A stretch of DNA of 64,000 nt from CAISIP01 sp031396205 (lineage in GTDB: Bacteria > Pseudomonadota > Gammaproteobacteria > Burkholderiales > Burkholderiaceae_C). Position 1 is the stretch's first letter. Every line of letters begins with the position of its first letter. Below the pieces are notes generated by a model. The model saw only the letters and a program-made list of their open reading frames with translations. It was not told where the DNA came from and ran no database searches. Position numbers and translations under genes: made by a program. The stretch spans positions 44,280 to 108,279 of the forward strand of contig JANNKH010000117.1 in assembly GCA_031396205.1 (NCBI GenBank), written 5' to 3'. Positions 17,751 through 27,308 of this stretch are shown one piece after another.

Positions 17751-19223
17751 ATGAATGCCCCCCTGCACAAGGAACTGTCGCGCAATGTGTTGAACGATGC
17801 CCTGGCTCTGGAGCATGCCGACGCCAAGTGGGACGGCGATATCGTCGGCCAGCTGATGGACTACATCCAGGTGCCGGCCAAGTCGCCCGGATTCGATGCG
17901 GCCTGGGCAGAGCATGGCCACATCGAAACCGTGTTGCGCTCGGCTGCGACTTGGGTCGAGGCGCAAAGGATCGACGGCCTGCAGCTGGAGATCGTGCGCA
18001 TCGAAGGCCGCACGCCGGTGCTGTTCTTCGAGCTCGACGCAACGCGGGTGGACTCCGCCCAAACGGTGCTGATGTACGGCCACCTGGACAAGCAACCCGA
18101 ATTTACCGGCTGGCGCAACGACCTTGGCCCCTGGACGCCGAAATATGAAGATGGCAAGCTGTATGGGCGCGGCGGCGCCGACGATGGCTATGCGGTCTAC
18201 GCCAGCATCGCGGCAATACAGGCACTCAAAGCCCAAGGTGTGCCCCATCCGCGCATCGTGGGCCTGGTGGAGACCTGCGAAGAGAGCGGTTCCTACGATC
18301 TGCTGCCCTATGTCGATGCACTGCGTCCGCGCCTGGGCGACGTGGCGCTGGTCATCTGCCTGGACTCGGGCGCCGGCAATTACGACCAGTTGTGGCTGAC
18401 CACCAGCCTGCGCGGCATGGCCAGCGGCACGCTCAAAGTCGAGGTGCTGACCGAAGGCATCCATTCGGGCGACGCCTCCGGCCTGGTGCCGTCGAGTTTT
18501 CGCATCATGCGCCAGGTGCTGGACCGGCTTGAAGACAGCGCGACCGGCCGACTGCTGCCGGCCAGCTTCCATTGCGAGGTGCCATCGGATCGGCTCGCCC
18601 AGGCCCGGGCCACGGCAGCGATCCTGGGCGATGAGGTAACCCGGCGTTTTCCGTGGGCGCATTACGACTGCGAGGGCGCGCGCAGCTTCGTGCTGCCCAC
18701 CACATCCGACCCGGTGCAGGCCTTGATCAACCGCACCTGGACACCAACACTCAGCGTCACCGGGGCCGAGGGCTTTCCGGCCTTGGCTGACGCCGGCAAC
18801 GTATTGCGCCCCTACACCGCGTTCAAGCTCAGCTTGCGCTTGCCGCCCTTGGTGGATGCCGCTCATGCGGTGCAAGAAATGAAGGCCTTGCTCGAGGACG
18901 ACGCGCCCTACCAGGCGCGCGTTACGTTTGAGTGCAAGGGCGGCGCAACGGGTTGGAACGCGCCGCCCATGGTGCCGTGGTTCGAGCAGGCGCTCCATGC
19001 GGCGTCGACGGCACATTTCGACGCTCCCTGCGGATATATCGGGCAGGGCGGAACCATTCCACTGATGAACATGCTCGAACGCGGCTTTCCCAAGGCGCAG
19101 ATGATGGTGTGCGGGGTGCTGGGCCCCAAAAGCAATGCCCATGGACCGAATGAGTTCCTGCATGTGCCCTACGCCAAGAAGCTGACTGCTGCTGTTGCCC
19201 GGGTCATCGTCAGTTTGCCATGA
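17751..19223 (+). CDS. M20-family dipeptidase
   Basis: A 490-residue metallopeptidase of the M20/M25/M40 group (dipeptidase or carnosinase-like). Metal ligands and catalytic residues are visible in MYGHLDKQPEFTGW, YGRGGADDGYAVYA and ETCEESGSYD; the dimerisation domain lies around residues 215-370. GPKSNAHGPNEFLHVPYAKKL near the C-terminus carries the last metal-binding His. No signal peptide, so cytoplasmic, releasing amino acids from small peptides. Start choice is uncertain: ATG at 17751 gives MNAPLHKEL; an in-frame ATG at 17724 would add nine residues. It is 71 bp after the lactonase gene, so it may be read from the same transcript. Confidence 0.88.
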   Translation: MNAPLHKELSRNVLNDALALEHADAKWDGDIVGQLMDYIQVPAKSPGFDAAWAEHGHIETVLRSAATWVEAQRIDGLQLEIVRIEGRTPVLFFELDATRVDSAQTVLMYGHLDKQPEFTGWRNDLGPWTPKYEDGKLYGRGGADDGYAVYASIAAIQALKAQGVPHPRIVGLVETCEESGSYDLLPYVDALRPRLGDVALVICLDSGAGNYDQLWLTTSLRGMASGTLKVEVLTEGIHSGDASGLVPSSFRIMRQVLDRLEDSATGRLLPASFHCEVPSDRLAQARATAAILGDEVTRRFPWAHYDCEGARSFVLPTTSDPVQALINRTWTPTLSVTGAEGFPALADAGNVLRPYTAFKLSLRLPPLVDAAHAVQEMKALLEDDAPYQARVTFECKGGATGWNAPPMVPWFEQALHAASTAHFDAPCGYIGQGGTIPLMNMLERGFPKAQMMVCGVLGPKSNAHGPNEFLHVPYAKKLTAAVARVIVSLP

Positions 19224-19319
19224 GCCCGGCGCCCATGCGTTCGATGGCGGCGCCCTGTGTTGCCGCCTCTGCCCTGTTTCGGGCGTACCGCGTCGCGATG
19301 CGCGATGCGGAAAGCCTCG

Positions 19320-20162
19320 ATGGCTGAAACCAATTTCAGCCCGCTGACCGCGCGCGACGGCACCAATCTGGTGGTGATGGACTGGCCGCTGGTGAAAGCG
19401 CCGGTGCGTGGCGTGGTGCTGATCGTGCATGGTCTGGGCGAACATGCCTGGCGCTACGACCATGTGGCCAAACAGCTGAACAACTGGGGCTTTGCGGTCA
19501 GGGCCTACGACCAATATGGACATGGCGAGTCCATGGGCCAGCGTGGCGCCTTGCCTGCAAGCGACCGGCTGCTGCACGATCTGGCCGAGGTGGTGGACGA
19601 ATCACGTGCACGCATGCATGCCGAGACGCCGCTGATCGTGCTGGGGCACAGCATGGGCGGACTGGTGGCAGCGCGCTTTGTATCGCTCAAACTGCGCAAG
19701 ATCGAGGCTTTGGTGCTGTCGTCACCGGCACTCGACCCGGGACTCAGCGGTTTGCAGAAGCTGCTGCTGGCGGTGTTGCCCAGGATTGCTCCGAATCTGC
19801 GCGTTGGCAACGGACTCGATGCGAACTATCTGTCCCACGACCCGGCCGTCGTAGCGCGTTACAAGGCCGATCCGCTCGTGCACGACCGCGTCTGCGCCCG
19901 ATTGGCGGCCTTCATTGCCGAGAACGGTCCGGCCGTCGTCAGCGACGCACCAAACTGGAACCTGCCAACGCTGCTGTTGTATGCCGGCTCGGACAAACTG
20001 GTGAATCCGGCTGGCAGTCGCGCCTTTGCCAGCGCCGCACCGCCTTCGATGGTGACCTCACATTGCTTCGAGTCGCTTTACCATGAGATATTCAACGAGA
20101 CAGCGCCGGACGACGAACGGGTATTCGCACATCTCAAGGCCTGGCTCGACGCGCGCTTCTAG
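19320..20162 (+). CDS. Alpha/beta hydrolase, monoacylglycerol-lipase-like
   Basis: A 280-residue serine hydrolase of the Hydrolase_4 (monoacylglycerol lipase/lysophospholipase) type. Visible: oxyanion region VHGLGEHAWRY, YDQYGHGES, nucleophile elbow GHSMGG, an Asp in LLYAGSDKLVNPAGS and the catalytic His in ESLYHEIFNE. The hydrolysed bond is probably an ester of glycerol or a lysophospholipid. Start at 19320 has GGAAAG (19309-19314) at 5 bp and matches related proteins; a further ATG at 19305 is in frame. Not obviously part of an operon. Confidence 0.85.
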   Translation: MAETNFSPLTARDGTNLVVMDWPLVKAPVRGVVLIVHGLGEHAWRYDHVAKQLNNWGFAVRAYDQYGHGESMGQRGALPASDRLLHDLAEVVDESRARMHAETPLIVLGHSMGGLVAARFVSLKLRKIEALVLSSPALDPGLSGLQKLLLAVLPRIAPNLRVGNGLDANYLSHDPAVVARYKADPLVHDRVCARLAAFIAENGPAVVSDAPNWNLPTLLLYAGSDKLVNPAGSRAFASAAPPSMVTSHCFESLYHEIFNETAPDDERVFAHLKAWLDARF

Positions 20163-20188
20163 CTATGAGGCAGCGGCTGGCCTGCGGC

Positions 20189-20319
20189 TCACCACTTGCC
20201 GAGCAAGCTGCCCTACATCCCCGACAGCGTGCCGATCAAGGCTCCGAGGCCACCGCTCCGCTGGCTGCCGCATTGTCCTGGCCGCCCATGGCGCCCATCA
20301 CCGATTCAAGCAGCCCCAT
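20189..20319 (-). pseudogene. Degraded YidB/DUF937-like gene fragment
   Basis: From the ATG at 20317-20319 the minus strand reads MGLLESVMGAMGGQDNAAAS and stops at 20236-20238 after 27 residues. In another frame the text goes on as LGALIGTLSGM, stop, GSLLGKW, stop (20189). Such phrases (MGLLDSVLGA.., GGLGALI.., LGSLLGK) are typical of the YidB/DUF937 family, so this looks like a frameshifted and internally deleted remnant lying between two convergent genes. The identification rests on short matches. Confidence 0.45.
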
Positions 20320-20358
20320 GCCGTATTTCCATAGCTTTGGAACGCAAGGTCTTTCGTA

Positions 20359-21537
20359 TTACACCGGGGCCTCTTGCTGGGCGGCTATGCGCCATGCGAG
20401 CCAGCCCAGCGCGAGCGCCGTCAAGGCAATGGGAAACAGCGAGCCCAGATTGAGCAGATACCAGCCCTGGGTAGTGACCAGCGCGCCCGAGGCGAACGAG
20501 GTCACGGCCATGACCGCGAAGACACAAAAATTGATCGCCGCCTGGGCCTGGTCTTTCTCTTCCGCACGGTAGGCCTTGAGTGACAGGTTCGTGCTGCCGG
20601 TGAACAGAAAATTCCAGCCAACGCCCAGCAGGAACAGCGCCACCACGAACTGGTGCAGTTCGACACCGGACAACGCGATCGCGATGCACACGACATTGAG
20701 CGCCACGCCCACCGCCATGATCGGCAGCGTTCCGAAGCGCCGGATCAGGTGGCCGGTAAAAAATCCCGGTGCGAACATCCCGATCACATGCCACTGCAGC
20801 ACCAGTGCGGTATCCTCGAACGGCAGCTGGCACACCTGCATCGCCAATGGCGTGGCCGCCATCAGCAAGTTCATCACACCATAGCCCAGCGCGGCGCCCA
20901 GTGTCGACACAATGAAGATCGGCTGGCGCATGATCTGCGCCAGTGGCCGGCCCATGGGGCCGTCCTTGCGCTTGGGCGGCACTGGCGGAAACCGAAGCAT
21001 TGCCATGATGGCCATCGCGAGCAATGCCACGACGGCCAGCGCCAGATAGGCGCCGACAAATGGAGTCGCCGTCAATGCCTTGGTGCGCGTGGCGATGTTG
21101 GGTCCGATGACCGCACCGGCCAGGCCGCCGGCCAGCACTAGGGAAATCGCCTTTTCACGGTACGTGGGGGCAGCAAGTTCGGCAGCGGCAAACCGGTACA
21201 ACTGACCGTTGGCGTTGTAGTAACCGGCAACGACCGTAGCGGCCACCAACAGCCAGAAGCTGTGTGCCATCACCGCATACGCGCAGGCCAAAGCAGAAAC
21301 AAGGGCCACGGCCAGCCCGATCTGGAACGACACCTTGCGGCCCCAGGCCATCTGGGTACGGGCCACCAGTGGCGTGCTCAACGCACCGCCCACCACATAC
21401 GCCATGACGGGCAGCGTGGCCATCCAACCCAGTGGGGCCAGGCTCAGGCCGATCAGGCCATTGATGGCGATGAAGATGATGTTATTGGTCAGCAGCAAGC
21501 CTTGGCAGGCAGCCAAAAGCACAAGATTTCGGTTCAT
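20359..21537 (-). CDS. MFS transporter
   Basis: A 392-residue inner-membrane permease of the major facilitator superfamily with about 12 hydrophobic segments in two halves. A short cytoplasmic loop MLRFPPVPPKRKDGPMGRPL (about 188-207) separates them, and the loop 2-3 motif is degenerate (RTQMAWGRK). It lacks clear drug-pump or sugar-porter signatures, so substrate is unknown. Its ATG overlaps the stop of rsmE (ATGA at 21534-21537), so it is translated from the same mRNA. A longer upstream frame only reflects antisense/overlap with rsmE. Confidence 0.87.
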   Translation of the reverse strand: MNRNLVLLAACQGLLLTNNIIFIAINGLIGLSLAPLGWMATLPVMAYVVGGALSTPLVARTQMAWGRKVSFQIGLAVALVSALACAYAVMAHSFWLLVAATVVAGYYNANGQLYRFAAAELAAPTYREKAISLVLAGGLAGAVIGPNIATRTKALTATPFVGAYLALAVVALLAMAIMAMLRFPPVPPKRKDGPMGRPLAQIMRQPIFIVSTLGAALGYGVMNLLMAATPLAMQVCQLPFEDTALVLQWHVIGMFAPGFFTGHLIRRFGTLPIMAVGVALNVVCIAIALSGVELHQFVVALFLLGVGWNFLFTGSTNLSLKAYRAEEKDQAQAAINFCVFAVMAVTSFASGALVTTQGWYLLNLGSLFPIALTALALGWLAWRIAAQQEAPV

Positions 21538-22292
21538 GCCAGCAGTGTAAGCGCCGCTATCGCCGCTGTCTCCGAGCGCAGCACGCGGGCTCCCATGGAC
21601 ACGGGACGATGGCCCGCCGCGATGGCCAGCGCCTCTTCTGCAGGACTGAGCCCTCCTTCGGGACCGCACAGGAACGTGATGCTGCGCTTGTCGCCACTCT
21701 TGCCGGCACACCATTGCGTGAGCGCGCTTGCCTGCGGCTGCAGGGACAGGATCAACAAGGCGCCAGCCGCAGCGCCAGGAACAGGTTCGCGCCGCAGCCA
21801 TTGGGTCAGCGTCACCGCGGGGCCGATCTGCGGCACTCGATTGCGGCCGCATTGCTCGCAGGCCGCGACCGCAATGCTCTGCCAATGCGCCAGCTTTTTG
21901 AGCCCGCGTTGCGCGTCCAGCCGAATAATGCTGCGTTCCGTCATCAACGGCTGGATCGATCCGACACCGAGCTCGGTCGCTTTCTCAACCAGCCAGTCCA
22001 TGCGTTCATTGGCCGGAATGCCGATGGCCAGATGCAGGGGGTGGGCCAATTCGCGTTCGACGGGGTCATGGGCACCGACCAGTACCTGTACCATCTGGCG
22101 GCCCATGGCGGTCACGGTAGCAGCATATTCTCCGCCCGACGCTGCGCTGTCTGCAGAATGGCCAAAAAGGGTGATGGCGGCTCCCGGTTGCAGCCGCAGC
22201 ACCTGCACATGGCGCGCCGCCGCAGCAGGCAACTCCAGTGCCATCGCGGTAGCCAGCGGCAGCGGGCAATAAAAGCGTGGGCCGGTGGCCAT
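21534..22292 (-). CDS. rsmE: 16S rRNA (uracil1498-N3)-methyltransferase RsmE
   Basis: A 252-residue SPOUT-class methyltransferase that methylates U1498 of 16S rRNA with S-adenosylmethionine. N-terminal PUA-like domain (about 1-75, PRFYCPLPL...ARHVQVLRLQPGA) followed by the knotted SPOUT domain: KATELGVGSIQPLMTERSI, ACEQCGRNRVPQI and the cofactor loop LCGPEGGLSPAEE, ending with RVLRSETAAIAALTLL. Length fits the family (about 240-250). Followed by the overlapping MFS gene; the amgK gene lies 27 bp upstream on the same strand, so amgK-rsmE-MFS may be one transcript. Confidence 0.95.
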   Translation of the reverse strand: MATGPRFYCPLPLATAMALELPAAAARHVQVLRLQPGAAITLFGHSADSAASGGEYAATVTAMGRQMVQVLVGAHDPVERELAHPLHLAIGIPANERMDWLVEKATELGVGSIQPLMTERSIIRLDAQRGLKKLAHWQSIAVAACEQCGRNRVPQIGPAVTLTQWLRREPVPGAAAGALLILSLQPQASALTQWCAGKSGDKRSITFLCGPEGGLSPAEEALAIAAGHRPVSMGARVLRSETAAIAALTLLA

Positions 22293-22319
22293 ATCGATCC
22301 ATCGCGCGAGTGCCGCGCC

Positions 22320-23447
22320 CTACATCCGTCCGTAGGCAAAACCGCTTTGCTCGACAAGGCCCTCGACCTGATCGACCAGGCGCAACAAGGGTTTGAGTTC
22401 GCGATAACGCGCAGCAGTGCTGCGGATGTAGTGGATGAAACGCGGGGTGTCGGCCAGATACTGGGGCTTGCCATCGCGTAGCGTCAGCCGCGCAAAAATG
22501 CCGGCAACCTTGAGGTGGCGTTGCAGCCCCATCCACTCCACGCCCCGATAAAAGGCACCAAAATCCGCACCGACGGCAAGGCCGGCTGCGCGCGCCTTTT
22601 CCCAGTACCGGATCGTTACATCGAGCACGAAGTCCTCATCCCAGCTCAGGAACGCATCGCGCATCAGACTGGCAATGTCATAGGTGATGGGCCCGATAAC
22701 GGCATCCTGGAAGTCGAGTACGCCCAGTACGGCGGCCGGTGCCATTGCGGCATCACCGGGCATGGGCATCATCAGGTTGCGTGGCATGAAATCACGATGC
22801 ACATAGACGCTGGGCCAGGCCAGGTTGTCCCGCACAAGCAGCGCAAAACACGCCGCCAGCGTCTCCTGCATCCGCGTGTCGAGCGTGAAGGCCCGGTGCT
22901 GCTTCACATACCATTGCGGGAACAACTCGAGCTCACGCCCAAGCAAAGTCTCGTCATACGCCGGCAAGGCGCCCGGCCGGGACGCCAATTGCCAGGCAAT
23001 CAGCGCATCCACCGCATGCAAGTACAGGGGCAGATTGGCCTGCGGATCGCCCTGGTCGATCGCCTGCATCATGGTCTGGCGGCCCAGGTCACTGAGCAGC
23101 AGGAATCCGTGCGGACGATCCCAGGCCAGTACCTGCGGCACGCGAAGACCCGCCTGGGCCATCAGGTCGGCGATGCGTACGAACGGCTCGCTGTCCTCCT
23201 TGTCCGGTGGCGCATCCATGATGATGCAAGTCTGCTCCCTGCCGTTGACGCGCAGGTAGCGGCGAAAGCTGGCGTCGGCCGACGCCAGTTGCAGGGATGC
23301 GCCGTCGAGTCCGTGTGCTGGTCTGATGCCGCTTAACCACTGCTCGAAAGCAAGCCTACGCTGCGGGTCGGACCAGATGATCGAATCAGGGCTAACTGGC
23401 GTGGGTGCGCAGCCGGGCAGGCCGGCGGGAGTGGCGGTGTCGCTCAT
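22320..23447 (-). CDS. amgK: Aminoglycoside phosphotransferase-family kinase (AmgK-like)
   Basis: A 375-residue kinase-fold protein. Features are the SDASFRRYLRV opening (about 57-67), catalytic loop VYVHRDFMPRNLMM with Asp as base, and LGVLDFQDAVIGPITYDIASLMRDAF with the DFQD metal site. This matches AmgK, which phosphorylates N-acetylmuramate and N-acetylglucosamine at the anomeric carbon for peptidoglycan recycling without going through the MurQ route. The partner MurU uridylyltransferase is encoded at 34723-35511 rather than adjacent, as is usual. Divergent from lptD, a conserved arrangement in Burkholderiales. Confidence 0.87.
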   Translation of the reverse strand: MSDTATPAGLPGCAPTPVSPDSIIWSDPQRRLAFEQWLSGIRPAHGLDGASLQLASADASFRRYLRVNGREQTCIIMDAPPDKEDSEPFVRIADLMAQAGLRVPQVLAWDRPHGFLLLSDLGRQTMMQAIDQGDPQANLPLYLHAVDALIAWQLASRPGALPAYDETLLGRELELFPQWYVKQHRAFTLDTRMQETLAACFALLVRDNLAWPSVYVHRDFMPRNLMMPMPGDAAMAPAAVLGVLDFQDAVIGPITYDIASLMRDAFLSWDEDFVLDVTIRYWEKARAAGLAVGADFGAFYRGVEWMGLQRHLKVAGIFARLTLRDGKPQYLADTPRFIHYIRSTAARYRELKPLLRLVDQVEGLVEQSGFAYGRM

Positions 23448-23535
23448 GGATAATCCATTCTACAAACCCGCCGAGCGCGGGCTTCGACCTGTGACCCGTT
23501 TCCCGTACTGCTTGATTCCAACGACCGCCTTGCCC

Positions 23536-25929
23536 ATGCGCCTAGCATCGCCCGATACCGAACCCTTGGCCAATAGCCATGCGCCGGTCTGGGCACGTTG
23601 GCCCCTATGGGTCATCGGCGCCTGCGCGGGCCTGGGCGGGCCGTCCACCTGGGCTCAGGCGCAGCCGGAACCGCCTTTCCTGCAACTCAAAAGCAGCCGC
23701 ATATTGCGCGATGCGATACCGCGCGCGGATCGCGACGGCCAGCCATCCTTCGTGTACGGAGACCGGATGGCATCACGTACCGACCTGGAGACGGTTGTCG
23801 AAGGTCAGGCGGTATTGCGGCGCGGAGACATGGTGATTCGCGCCGACCGGTTGGAGTACTACCAGCCCGACGACCTGGCCAAGGCACGCGGCAACGTCCG
23901 CATCAACCGCGCCGGGGATGTCTACGAGGGCCCGGAACTCGAACTCAAGGTGGAGGCGTTTGAAGGGTTTTTTCGCAACCCCCGTTACCAGCTGTTGAAG
24001 AACCAGGGCCATGGTGAGGCCGAACGCGTCGACTTTATCGACGAGAAGCGCGCCATCGTGCGCAATGCCAGCTTTACCACCTGCCCACGGCGCCCCGGAC
24101 CGAGCTGGATGCCGGATTGGATCATCCGCGCGGCCAGTATCAGCATTGACAACGAAGAGGATGTTGGCTCGGCGGAATCGGCAGTCCTTAGTTTCAAGGG
24201 TGTACCCTTGTTGCCGGTACCCGCGTTCACGTTTCCGCTGAGCAATCGGCGTAAATCGGGTGTCTTGCCACTCACGTTCGGGATCGACAACGTGAATGGC
24301 ATCGAAGTGACGACGCCGTATTACTGGAACATTGCGCCCAACCGGGACGCAACCCTGACACCATCGCTGATGACCAAGCGCGGTGTCGATCTAGGCGCAG
24401 AGTTCCGCTACCTGGAATCGGACTACCGGGGTGAGCTCAAGGCGAACTACATGCCGGACGACAAGCTGCGCAATGCCACACGCTGGGGCTATTCGCTGAC
24501 CCATAGCGGATCGCTGGCAAGCGGCTTGCGCTCGGTCGGAAATGTGGGCGTCGCGCTGTCGCTCAACCGCGTGAGTGACGACAACTACTGGCGCGACTTC
24601 AGCCGGGTCAGTCCCGGATTGACGCAGCGCCTGCTGCCCAACGACCTGAATGTGACATGGTCCAGTGGCAACTTCTCGTCCAGCCTGCGCGTACTCAAGT
24701 GGCAGACGTTGCAGGACGTGGACTCGCCCATCACGCCGCCGTATGACCGTCTGCCGCAACTGACGATGCGCTATGCCCGAGCAAATTTGAACGGATTCGA
24801 TCTGTCGCTCGACGCCGACGCAACGCAGTTCGAGTCCGACCGCACGCTGACGAATCAACCGAACGCCCGTCGGATGTTCTCGCAGCTGGAAGTGGCCAGG
24901 CCCTGGGTCTCGCCGTCGGGGTACATCACGCCCAAGTTGCGGCTGCACGCGACCAATTACCAGTTTGACAGCGCATTGGTCAACGGCAAGACGTCGGCCA
25001 GCCGCATTGTTCCCACTTTCAGCCTGGATGGCGGACTGGTATTCGAACGCGATACCAGCCTGTTCGGTCGGGCATTTCGACAAACACTGGAACCACGCGC
25101 CTTCTACGTATTCACACCCTACCGTGACCAGAGCGCGCTGCCCAATTACGATAGTGGCGTGAACGATTTCAATTTCGCCAGTATCTATACCGACAACGCG
25201 TTTGTCGGCAACGACCGCATATCGGACAGCAAGCTGTTGACCGTGGGTGTGTCCACGCGCTTGCTCGACCCGGCCACGGGCGCTGAAGCGGCGCGATTCG
25301 GTATTGCCCAACGCCTGCGGTTCAAGGACCAGCGGGTGGCACTGCCCGGTGGCGCCACCGTGGCCAAGGGCTTCAGCGATGTACTGGTCGGGGCGGCGCT
25401 GAACCTGGATCCGCGCTGGTCGTTGGACTCGACCGTGCAATTCGACCCGGACACCCGGCGTTCGATTCGATCGACCATCGGCGGGCGCTACAGCCCGGGC
25501 AACTACCGGGTGATCAGCGCCGCGTATCGCTTGCAGCGCGGCTCGAGTGAGCAGTTGGATGTCGCCTGGCAATGGCCGGTCAACGACTTGTGGGGCGACC
25601 GGGGCGAGGAACTGGGCAGCGGGCAGGGGCAAGGGCCAGGTCGCTGGTACGCCGTGGGCCGCATGAACTTCAGCTTGCGCGATGGCAAATTGGTCGATTC
25701 AGTGCTCGGCTTTGAATACGACGGTGGATGCTGGCTGGGTCGCGTTGTTCTGGACCGCCTGCAGACCGGCACCACCACTGCCAGCAACCGCATACTGTTC
25801 CAACTGGAGTTTGTCGGCTTCTCCCGGCTGGGATCCAACCCGCTCGATACACTCAAACGCAGCATTCCTCGCTACCAGTATCTGCGTGAAACCACAACCA
25901 GCCCGAGCCGCTTCAGCAACTACGATTGA
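23536..25929 (+). CDS. lptD: LPS-assembly protein LptD
   Basis: A 797-residue outer-membrane protein that, with LptE, inserts lipopolysaccharide into the outer leaflet. A signal peptide ends near WAQA (about residue 37). The periplasmic beta-jellyroll (OstA-like, with VEGQAVLRRGDMVIRADRLEYYQPDDLAKARGN-type phrases) is at about 60-190, followed by the C-terminal 26-strand barrel ending in aromatic strands. Two Cys residues (TTCPRR in the N-terminal half and GGCWLG near the end) are candidates for the conserved disulfides. The start at 23536 is preferred over the in-frame ATG at 23446 because it puts the signal peptide close to the N-terminus and leaves an 88-bp divergent promoter region. Confidence 0.95.
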   Translation: MRLASPDTEPLANSHAPVWARWPLWVIGACAGLGGPSTWAQAQPEPPFLQLKSSRILRDAIPRADRDGQPSFVYGDRMASRTDLETVVEGQAVLRRGDMVIRADRLEYYQPDDLAKARGNVRINRAGDVYEGPELELKVEAFEGFFRNPRYQLLKNQGHGEAERVDFIDEKRAIVRNASFTTCPRRPGPSWMPDWIIRAASISIDNEEDVGSAESAVLSFKGVPLLPVPAFTFPLSNRRKSGVLPLTFGIDNVNGIEVTTPYYWNIAPNRDATLTPSLMTKRGVDLGAEFRYLESDYRGELKANYMPDDKLRNATRWGYSLTHSGSLASGLRSVGNVGVALSLNRVSDDNYWRDFSRVSPGLTQRLLPNDLNVTWSSGNFSSSLRVLKWQTLQDVDSPITPPYDRLPQLTMRYARANLNGFDLSLDADATQFESDRTLTNQPNARRMFSQLEVARPWVSPSGYITPKLRLHATNYQFDSALVNGKTSASRIVPTFSLDGGLVFERDTSLFGRAFRQTLEPRAFYVFTPYRDQSALPNYDSGVNDFNFASIYTDNAFVGNDRISDSKLLTVGVSTRLLDPATGAEAARFGIAQRLRFKDQRVALPGGATVAKGFSDVLVGAALNLDPRWSLDSTVQFDPDTRRSIRSTIGGRYSPGNYRVISAAYRLQRGSSEQLDVAWQWPVNDLWGDRGEELGSGQGQGPGRWYAVGRMNFSLRDGKLVDSVLGFEYDGGCWLGRVVLDRLQTGTTTASNRILFQLEFVGFSRLGSNPLDTLKRSIPRYQYLRETTTSPSRFSNYD

Positions 25930-25935
25930 ACCACG

Positions 25936-27300
25936 ATGACATCTGGCTTTTCGCGCATCTTCTGGGCAGTCCTTGTCGGCTGCAGCGTCCTCTCGGTGCA
26001 AGCCCAAGGCATTCGGCTGCCGGGAGCCATCGGCGGAGCAGGCACCGCCGACACCGGTAGTGTCGGTGCACAGCGCGCGTCCGATTACATCGTGGCAGTC
26101 GTCAATACCGACCCGATCACCAATATGCAGGTGCGACAGGAAATGCAACGCATGGGGCAACAACTGGCGCTACAACAACAGCCCATACCTGCGCCGGCCC
26201 TGCTGGCCGAGCAGGCGTTGGAGCGACTTATCACCGAGCGCAGCCAGATCCAGTATGCACGTGATGTGGGCATCAAGATCGAAGACTTTGCGCTAGACGA
26301 GGCCGAGCGGGCGGTAGCGCGGCAAAACCAGGTGGAACTGGAGGAGCTGCATCGGCGCCTGAAAGCCGACGGAATCTCACGCAACCAGTTTCGAAGTTCG
26401 CTACGAGAGCAGATGTTGTTGTCCCGCGTACGCGAACGCGAAGTCGGGTTGCGGGTCAAGGTGTCGGAACTCGACATCGACCAATACCTGATGGAGCAGC
26501 GGCGCGACGCCAGCACAGCGCTTTCCGAGGTGAACATCGCGCATATCCTGTTGGCGTTGCCAGAAGCTGCCAGTTCGGCGCAGATTGCGCAGAGTCAGGC
26601 ACAGGCTGATCAGATCATGGCGCGCGCACGCGCTGGCGAAGACTTCTCGGCACTGGCGCGCGCGCTGTCCAAGGCGCCTGACGCTGAGGTCGGCGGGCTC
26701 TTCGGCATGCGACCGGTGGAGCGATATCCGCAGCTCTTTGTCGATGCCGTGCGCACGCTGGAGCCTGGGGCCATGACCACGGTTCGTTCGGACGCCGGAC
26801 TGCATGTACTTCGACTGGTCGAAAAGCGTGCCGCAGGCGCCCCCGCTAGCAGCGTAGTGCAGACCCGCGCTGGTCACATACTGCTGCGCCCTACCGCTGC
26901 AATGGGTGAAGAGGCCGCAGTCGCCAAACTGGAAGACTTGCGCAAGCGCATATTGGCGGGGCAGTCGAGTTTCGAAGCACTGGCGGGCGAGCACTCGCAA
27001 GATGGCAGCGCAGCCCAGGGTGGGGATCTGGGTTGGTCGACCCCCGGGCGTTTTGTGCCGGAGTTCGAATCCGCCTTGGCATCGCTTGCACCTGGTGAGA
27101 TTGGCCCGCCCTTGGTATCGCGCTTCGGGGTGCACCTGATCCGCGTGACCGAGCGAAAGTCCACGCCACTGAACGCGCGTGAGCAACGCGACGCCGTACG
27201 GGCATTGCTGCGCGAGAAGAAACTCGACGAGGCCTTCCTCGGCTGGAGCCTCGACCTGCGCGCGCGCGCCTACGTCGACCTGCGCCAGCCACCGAGTTGA
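25936..27300 (+). CDS. surA: Periplasmic chaperone / peptidyl-prolyl isomerase SurA
   Basis: A 454-residue periplasmic chaperone for outer-membrane proteins including LptD. Signal peptide SRIFWAVLVGCSVLSVQAQG; N-terminal SurA domain (about 50-170, with VAVVNTDPITNMQV); two parvulin-type PPIC domains, the first at about 195-300 (NIAHILLALP...EVGGLFG) and the second at about 310-420 (TRAGHILLRPT...QGGDLGWSTPGRFVPEF). The start is only 6 bp after the lptD stop, so translation is tightly linked. In many relatives pdxA follows; here rsmA follows directly. Confidence 0.95.
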   Translation: MTSGFSRIFWAVLVGCSVLSVQAQGIRLPGAIGGAGTADTGSVGAQRASDYIVAVVNTDPITNMQVRQEMQRMGQQLALQQQPIPAPALLAEQALERLITERSQIQYARDVGIKIEDFALDEAERAVARQNQVELEELHRRLKADGISRNQFRSSLREQMLLSRVREREVGLRVKVSELDIDQYLMEQRRDASTALSEVNIAHILLALPEAASSAQIAQSQAQADQIMARARAGEDFSALARALSKAPDAEVGGLFGMRPVERYPQLFVDAVRTLEPGAMTTVRSDAGLHVLRLVEKRAAGAPASSVVQTRAGHILLRPTAAMGEEAAVAKLEDLRKRILAGQSSFEALAGEHSQDGSAAQGGDLGWSTPGRFVPEFESALASLAPGEIGPPLVSRFGVHLIRVTERKSTPLNAREQRDAVRALLREKKLDEAFLGWSLDLRARAYVDLRQPPS

Positions 27301-27308
27301 CACGGACG

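Noticed and set aside
23446..23535. Earlier ATG (23446) for lptD
   Set aside because: It would overlap the amgK start codon and place about 30 extra residues before the signal peptide; the ATG at 23536 gives a normal signal peptide and leaves room for divergent promoters.
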